Source: Polaribacter sp. Hel1_85 (GTDB taxonomy: Bacteria; Bacteroidota; Bacteroidia; Flavobacteriales; Flavobacteriaceae). Taken from it: a DNA stretch of 64,000 nt. This document shows positions 60,160 to 64,000 of the stretch, piece by piece. The position numbers were made by a program, and so were the translations under genes. The DNA is taken from positions 191,001-255,000 of the forward strand of contig NZ_JPDS01000002.1 in NCBI RefSeq assembly GCF_000766795.1, written 5' to 3'. The notes below the pieces were generated by a model. It made no database searches, had not been told where the DNA came from, and saw only the letters and a program-made list of their open reading frames with translations. The first letter of the stretch is position 1, and every line of letters starts with the position of its first letter.

Positions 60160-61014
60160 CTATTGCATCTTTTGAAGATTGGCAAGTTCTAAACTTGTTA
60201 GCTCTCTCCATCTTCCTCTTGGTAAATTTTTCTTCGTTAATTCAGCGAAAATTACTCGATCTAATTTATTTACTTTGTAACCAACGTGTTCAAAAATCTT
60301 ACGAACAATTCTATTTCTACCTGAATGTATTTCTATTCCAATTTCAGATTTTGGTTGTCCATCAACATAAGAAATAGCATCAATAAATACTTTTCTACCC
60401 TCAATAATAACTTCTCCTCGTAATTTCTCTAAATCTCTTAATTCTAACTTCTTATCTAAAGAAGCATGATATAATTTACGAACATTATGTTTTGGATGTG
60501 TTAATTTTTTTGCCAAATCACCATCATTAGTAAACAACAACAAACCTGTAGTGTTTCTATCTAATCTTCCAACAGGATATATTCTTTCTTTTGATGCATT
60601 TGCAATCAATTCCATCACTGTTTTTCTACCTCTATCATCATCCATAGTGGTGATGTAGTTTTTTGGCTTATTTAGTAAAATATATCTTTTTTGTTCTGGT
60701 GTAATTGAAGTTCCATCAAAACGAACAATATCGTTAGGCTGAACTTTGTATCCCATTTCTGTTACTAATTTACCATTTACCTCTACACTTCCATGCTCTA
60801 TATAAGTATCTGCTTCTCTACGAGAACATACTCCAGAATTTGCAATGTATTTGTTTAAACGGATTCCTGATGATTCATCAGATTTTTGAATAGGTTTAAT
60901 TTTAGTAAAAGTTTTTTTAGTACTTTTTCTGTCTAAAGGTTTTCTTTTTCTGCTTAGAGGAGTACTTTTTTTACCTTCTTGTCGTCCTCTCGACGAGTTT
61001 TTATTTGAATTCAT
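60160..61014 (-). CDS. Pseudouridine synthase, RluB/RsuA family
   Basis: The 284-residue protein has a basic, disordered N-terminal extension (about 1-48), an S4 RNA-binding domain (about 50-100; IRLNKYIANSGVCSRREADTYIEHG) and the RsuA/RluB catalytic domain with Asp152 in YPVGRLDRNTTGLLLFTNDGDLA and SGRNRIVRKIFEHVGY. It should modify 23S rRNA (RluB-like) or another stable RNA. A -7 box (TATTTTTG) lies at 61030-61037. Confidence 0.93.
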   Translation of the reverse strand: MNSNKNSSRGRQEGKKSTPLSRKRKPLDRKSTKKTFTKIKPIQKSDESSGIRLNKYIANSGVCSRREADTYIEHGSVEVNGKLVTEMGYKVQPNDIVRFDGTSITPEQKRYILLNKPKNYITTMDDDRGRKTVMELIANASKERIYPVGRLDRNTTGLLLFTNDGDLAKKLTHPKHNVRKLYHASLDKKLELRDLEKLRGEVIIEGRKVFIDAISYVDGQPKSEIGIEIHSGRNRIVRKIFEHVGYKVNKLDRVIFAELTKKNLPRGRWRELTSLELANLQKMQ

Positions 61015-61029
61015 TACTTAAAATTTCTG

Positions 61030-61037
61030 CAAAAATA
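61030..61037 (-). promoter_or_regulatory. -7 box (TATTTTTG) for the RluB-like gene
   Basis: Minus-strand TAnnTTTG match, 15 bases upstream of the ATG. Confidence 0.5.
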
Positions 61038-61050
61038 AGCATAAAAAATC

Positions 61051-61968
61051 TTAATTCAATCTGTGTATCACTTTTTCTACAATAAGAGAAGTATCAATAA
61101 AAATTAAAGAAAAAACACCGATTAAAAGCAACACTTTCAAAACATTATGCATCATTCTATATTGGTTGGTTTCTGTTGAATTCCACAAATAAAACCCTAG
61201 GAAAATTAGAACTATTAAAGCAAAATAGAAATAGTATCTCATATAACTTAATGCAGGATAACTAAATAAAATTATCACAGGAAAAAGTGTTAATACTAAT
61301 AAAAAAATTGATAATTGTTTTGTTTTTTTTTCTCCGTAAAAAACAGGAAAAGTAGCATAATCGTTCACGATTGCCCCTTTCATGTTCTGTAAATCTTTTA
61401 GCAATTCTCTAACCATTAATACCAAAAAAAGAAAAACTGCATGCACAAAAATTATTTTTGAAAAATTTTTATAGTACACAAATACTGCAAAGAAGGGTAA
61501 AATTGTAAGTACTGTAGCAGAAACCAAACCTGTAAAAGGATACTTTTTTAACTTGTGTGAGTAAAACCAAATCGCAAAAATATAACTAGCAAAAAACAAA
61601 GCTGCTTTCCAAGAAATTAAATACCCAAAAACAAATCCTATAAAGTTTAGAGTAAAATATAGCTTTAACTTAGTAGACTGTTTTACGTAATTATCTAAAT
61701 TAGATTTTAATGGTCTATTGATTCTATCAACTTTAACATCATAAAAATTATTGATAATATAACCAGAAGCAACAACACATATACTTGCCAAAACGATGTA
61801 AAATAAATCTACATCTAGCACAATACTTCTAACATATTTTTTAGGTGAAAAAATAAAAATGGCCGCTAAATACTGAGCCAACACCAAAACAAGAATGTTA
61901 TAGCCTCTTATAACAGAAAGTAAGCTGAAAAATTTAAAAATGAATCTTTTTAATTTAAAGCTCAACAT
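61051..61968 (-). CDS. UbiA-family prenyltransferase (GGGP geranylgeranyltransferase-like)
   Basis: The 305-residue membrane enzyme has about eight helices and the first Asp-rich motif N73-x3-D77-x3-D81 in IINNFYDVKVDRINRP; the second motif region holds LLKDLQNMKGAIVNDYATFPVFYG. In Bacteroidota this type is usually labelled geranylgeranylglycerol-phosphate geranylgeranyltransferase, the archaeal ether-lipid enzyme, but menaquinone- or other polyprenyl transfer is possible. It lies four bases after the mevalonate kinase gene, so it is tied to isoprenoid supply. Confidence 0.88.
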   Translation of the reverse strand: MLSFKLKRFIFKFFSLLSVIRGYNILVLVLAQYLAAIFIFSPKKYVRSIVLDVDLFYIVLASICVVASGYIINNFYDVKVDRINRPLKSNLDNYVKQSTKLKLYFTLNFIGFVFGYLISWKAALFFASYIFAIWFYSHKLKKYPFTGLVSATVLTILPFFAVFVYYKNFSKIIFVHAVFLFLVLMVRELLKDLQNMKGAIVNDYATFPVFYGEKKTKQLSIFLLVLTLFPVIILFSYPALSYMRYYFYFALIVLIFLGFYLWNSTETNQYRMMHNVLKVLLLIGVFSLIFIDTSLIVEKVIHRLN

Positions 61969-61972
61969 AAAA

Positions 61973-62899
61973 TTAGAATCTATAAACCAATTCTAACTTA
62001 TAGTTTTCAAGACTTTTTTGAGCTTTTTCATAATCTTCAGTGAAGCCTAAAATATAGCCTCCACCACCAGAACCACAAAGCTTTAAGTAGTAATCATTTG
62101 TTTTAATTCCGTTTTCCCAAACTTTGTGAAAAGCATCAGGAATCATAGGTTTAAAGTTCTTTAAAACAATTTTAGAAAGGGATTTTACATTTCCAAACAA
62201 AGATTTTACATTTCCATGTAAGAAATCTTCAATACAAGCATCTGTTGTAGTTGCAAATTCTTCGCTAATCATTTTTCTAAAACCTTCGTTTTTCATCTTA
62301 TTCATAAAGATGTTAACCATCGGTTCTGTTTCTCCAATTTGCTCAGAATCTAATAAGAAAACTGCACCTTTACCTTGTTGTTGAGAAGGAATTCCTGCAG
62401 GCTCAACATTATCTTTAGAGTTGATTAAAATCGGTAAGCTTAAGTAACTATTTAAAGGGTCTAAACCAGAACTTTTACCGTGAAAGAAAGATTCCATTAA
62501 AGAAAAAACCTGTTTCAATTTTAATAATTTTTCTCTAGTTAAATTCTCTAAAACAGTTATTTTATCATTAGCATATTTATCGTAGATCGATGCTACTAAA
62601 GCACCAGAACTTCCAACTCCATAACCTTGTGGTATTGAAGAATCAAAATACATTCCGTTATCAATATCTTTCTTTAAATCGCTTAAATCAAAAGATACTA
62701 AATCCGTTTTTAACGAAGCTAAATGCAGATAAAAACGTTGTAAATTTTGATTAGAAAGTTTGTGATTATCAGATAAATCTGAAGAAGTTTTTAAAGCTCC
62801 TCTATAAGCATTAAACGGAATTGCTAAACCTTTAGAATCTTTTATGATTCCATATTCTCCAAAGAGAAGAATTTTAGCATAAAATAATGGTCCTTTCAT
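61973..62899 (-). CDS. mvk: Mevalonate kinase (GHMP family)
   Basis: The 308-residue kinase has the GHMP features: LLFGEYGIIKDSKGLAIPFN near the start, the ATP loop PQGYGVGSSGALVAS (90-104), GLDPLNSYLSLP and a C-terminal LCGSGGGGYILGF. It phosphorylates mevalonate in isopentenyl diphosphate synthesis. The next pathway gene, diphosphomevalonate decarboxylase, lies two genes upstream. A -7 box (TATTTTTG) is at 62920-62927, so it has its own promoter. Confidence 0.92.
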   Translation of the reverse strand: MKGPLFYAKILLFGEYGIIKDSKGLAIPFNAYRGALKTSSDLSDNHKLSNQNLQRFYLHLASLKTDLVSFDLSDLKKDIDNGMYFDSSIPQGYGVGSSGALVASIYDKYANDKITVLENLTREKLLKLKQVFSLMESFFHGKSSGLDPLNSYLSLPILINSKDNVEPAGIPSQQQGKGAVFLLDSEQIGETEPMVNIFMNKMKNEGFRKMISEEFATTTDACIEDFLHGNVKSLFGNVKSLSKIVLKNFKPMIPDAFHKVWENGIKTNDYYLKLCGSGGGGYILGFTEDYEKAQKSLENYKLELVYRF

Positions 62900-62919
62900 T
62901 TTTCTTTTTTATAGTTCTG

Positions 62920-62927
62920 CAAAAATA
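62920..62927 (-). promoter_or_regulatory. -7 box (TATTTTTG) for mevalonate kinase
   Basis: Minus-strand TAnnTTTG match, 20 bases upstream of the ATG. Confidence 0.5.
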
Positions 62928-62953
62928 CAAATTATTATGTTAAAAAGATCTTA

Positions 62954-63349
62954 TTAAAAATTCTTATAAAAAGTCTTCCAAATACCAACTTTTTCTCCCT
63001 TTTTATATTTTCCTTTTTCCTTAATTTTTCCGTTTTTATAATAAGTTTTCCAAACACCTTCTTCTAAACCATTTTCATATTTACCAGAAACTCTTAACTC
63101 TCCTGTTTCATAGAATTCAGAAAACACTCCAATTGGTTTTCTGTTTTTAAAATTTACTTTTCTAAATATTTTTCCACTTTTATAAAAGTAATCTACTTTT
63201 TTATCATCAGAAGAAGTTACTTTATAGTAAACTGAATTTGATTGATTTGTTGCCCTTAAATCAGCATCCAACCAAGTTGTTTTTTGGGCAGAAACAGATA
63301 ACGAAAAAAGAAAAACTAGTACAACTACAAACTTAATAAAAGCTTTCAT
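62954..63349 (-). CDS. Secreted MORN-repeat (YwqK-like) protein
   Basis: The 131-residue product has a signal peptide (MKAFIKFVVVLVFLFSLSVSAQ) and three to four MORN-like units (GVFSEFYETGELRVSGKYENG, GVWKTYYKNGKIKEKGKYKKG, GIWKTFYKNF). It would be labelled a YwqK-family 'antitoxin', but no toxin gene is near and the signal peptide argues for an envelope role. It lies between the decarboxylase and mevalonate kinase genes, apparently unrelated to the pathway. Confidence 0.85.
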   Translation of the reverse strand: MKAFIKFVVVLVFLFSLSVSAQKTTWLDADLRATNQSNSVYYKVTSSDDKKVDYFYKSGKIFRKVNFKNRKPIGVFSEFYETGELRVSGKYENGLEEGVWKTYYKNGKIKEKGKYKKGEKVGIWKTFYKNF

Positions 63350-63374
63350 TTATGAGTATTTTATTCTGAGAATT

Positions 63375-64000
63375 TTACATTTTTTTTGCTCCAAAACCCA
63401 CAGAATCACAAATATACTGATTTTTTTGACAGTATTTAGACAGTTGATTTTCTATAAATTGATTTACTTTCTCTTTTTCATTCTCAGGATACAAAACATG
63501 CACATTTGCACCTGCATCTAACGTAAAACAAATATTACTATCATTTTCATTTCTATACTTCCAAATGTTATTAATAATTTCTAAAGTATTTGGTTTCATC
63601 AATATAAAATACGGACTACTTGTTAGCATCATTGCATGTAAAGTAAGCGCTTCACTTTCTACTAAATTGATAAACGCTTCTATATCTCCATTTTGAAGAA
63701 TCTCTGAAATTTTGGCTAAATTATCATTTGCCTGAATAAAACGACTTTCTGCATAAGGATGATTGTGCATTAAATTATGACCAACAGTGCTAGAAACTTG
63801 TTTTTCGCCTTTATCTACTAACAAAATTGCATCTTGATAATTCTCAAAAACGGAATGTACTTTATAAGGAAATTTTACACCAAACAAATCTGAACTCCCT
63901 TCAATTTCTGGATGATTTCCCCAAACAACCAAAGGTCCCTCTATACTTCTACTTGCGCTACCAGAACCTAATCTTGCTAAAAAAGAAGCTTTTTTGTTGA
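63375..64000 (-). CDS. mvaD: Diphosphomevalonate decarboxylase, partial
   Basis: The frame runs off the right edge. The visible part includes FLARLGSGSASRSIEG (the GHMP ATP loop at the window edge), WGNHPEIEGSSDLFG, VSSTVGHNLMHNHPYAESRF and the C-terminal FTLDAGANVHVLYPE. The enzyme decarboxylates diphosphomevalonate to isopentenyl diphosphate. About 208 residues are present; the N-terminal third is missing. The reading frame continues past the TTG at 63932, so that codon is not a start. The nearby mevalonate kinase supports the assignment. Confidence 0.93.
   Translation of the reverse strand, partial: NKKASFLARLGSGSASRSIEGPLVVWGNHPEIEGSSDLFGVKFPYKVHSVFENYQDAILLVDKGEKQVSSTVGHNLMHNHPYAESRFIQANDNLAKISEILQNGDIEAFINLVESEALTLHAMMLTSSPYFILMKPNTLEIINNIWKYRNENDSNICFTLDAGANVHVLYPENEKEKVNQFIENQLSKYCQKNQYICDSVGFGAKKM

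Noticed and set aside
62954..63349. Toxin-antitoxin system suggested by the YwqK label
   Set aside because: The protein has a signal peptide and MORN units, and no toxin gene is next to it.
63933..64000. Short version of the decarboxylase starting at 63932
   Set aside because: The frame continues to the window edge with family sequence (FLARLGSGSASRS), so the gene is simply cut by the window.

Overview
The window looks like a stretch of chromosome from a marine-type Flavobacteriaceae bacterium (Bacteroidota; Polaribacter/Tenacibaculum-like is my best guess from protein flavour, not proven). The DNA is strongly A+T rich. Many upstream regions carry the Bacteroidota -7 box TAnnTTTG, starts lack Shine-Dalgarno sites, and the gene content is typical of the group: a type IX secretion (T9SS) sorting domain, DUF3078, DUF2480, DUF1599, DUF4293, BT_3928-like and GH3-like proteins, Rho with a long N/Q/K-rich insert, and a mevalonate pathway. 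No rRNA, CRISPR array, prophage or transposase gene was seen. One tRNA (Phe, GAA) is present.

Layout. 1-5.6 kb: end of an unknown gene, a 37-residue membrane peptide, a CNNM/CBS protein, then a minus-strand group sufE - lipoprotein - DUF59 (SufT-like) - DUF2480 - two DUF3078 proteins. 5.6-8.5 kb: PfkB sugar kinase and a long PurF-type amidophosphoribosyltransferase, followed by the decayed tail of a lost T9SS cargo. 8.6-14.9 kb: 7TM histidine kinase and LuxR-type regulator, a secreted protein, and a 938-residue T9SS cargo built of about 18 'ELWKTDGTEAGT' repeats. 14.9-22.7 kb: zinc metalloprotease, CarboxypepD_reg-like protein, Dus, EEP-family hydrolase, MscS channel. 22.7-24.1 kb: a tandemly duplicated transcription unit (promoter, Spy/CpxP-like gene, terminator). 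24-35.2 kb: gamma carbonic anhydrase, nitrilase group, GH3, a MuiA-like protein with a nested domain, polyprenyl synthetase, rlmN, queA, aroA. 35.2-42.3 kb: enoyl-CoA hydratase, crcB, BT_3928-like, DUF1599, LOG, folP, exbD, cdaA. 42.4-51.5 kb: ABC exporter, truA, phosphodiesterase, a second two-component system with a lipoprotein, DUF4293, rho. 51.8-59.4 kb: an envelope group coaX - outer-membrane protein - TPR - lptC - small membrane protein - CNNM - PpiD. 59.5-64 kb: tRNA-Phe, DUF1569, RluB-like, UbiA-family prenyltransferase, mevalonate kinase, YwqK-like protein, and partial diphosphomevalonate decarboxylase.

How genes work together. The mevalonate enzymes at the right end make isopentenyl diphosphate, which the polyprenyl synthetase at 30.3-31.3 kb and the UbiA-like prenyltransferase can use. 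SufE, the DUF59 protein and probably DUF2480 serve Fe-S cluster assembly. LptC, the outer-membrane protein, the TPR protein and PpiD serve the envelope. Two HisKA_3/LuxR-type signalling pairs sit next to genes for secreted or lipidated proteins.

Most unusual content. (1) A family of at least four intergenic elements (near 24.0, 32.6, 40.1 and 51.6 kb) with a conserved internal loop and compensatory stem changes; two copies carry another repeat nested in the apical loop. (2) The MuiA gene is flanked by two same-orientation copies of the 3' end of the polyprenyl synthetase gene. (3) A 20-codon T9SS tail stranded behind purF. (4) A perfect 16-bp inverted repeat of TCACTG/CAGTGA half-sites just upstream of a response-regulator promoter. 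(5) The duplicated Spy-like unit with an ECF-sigma-like promoter.
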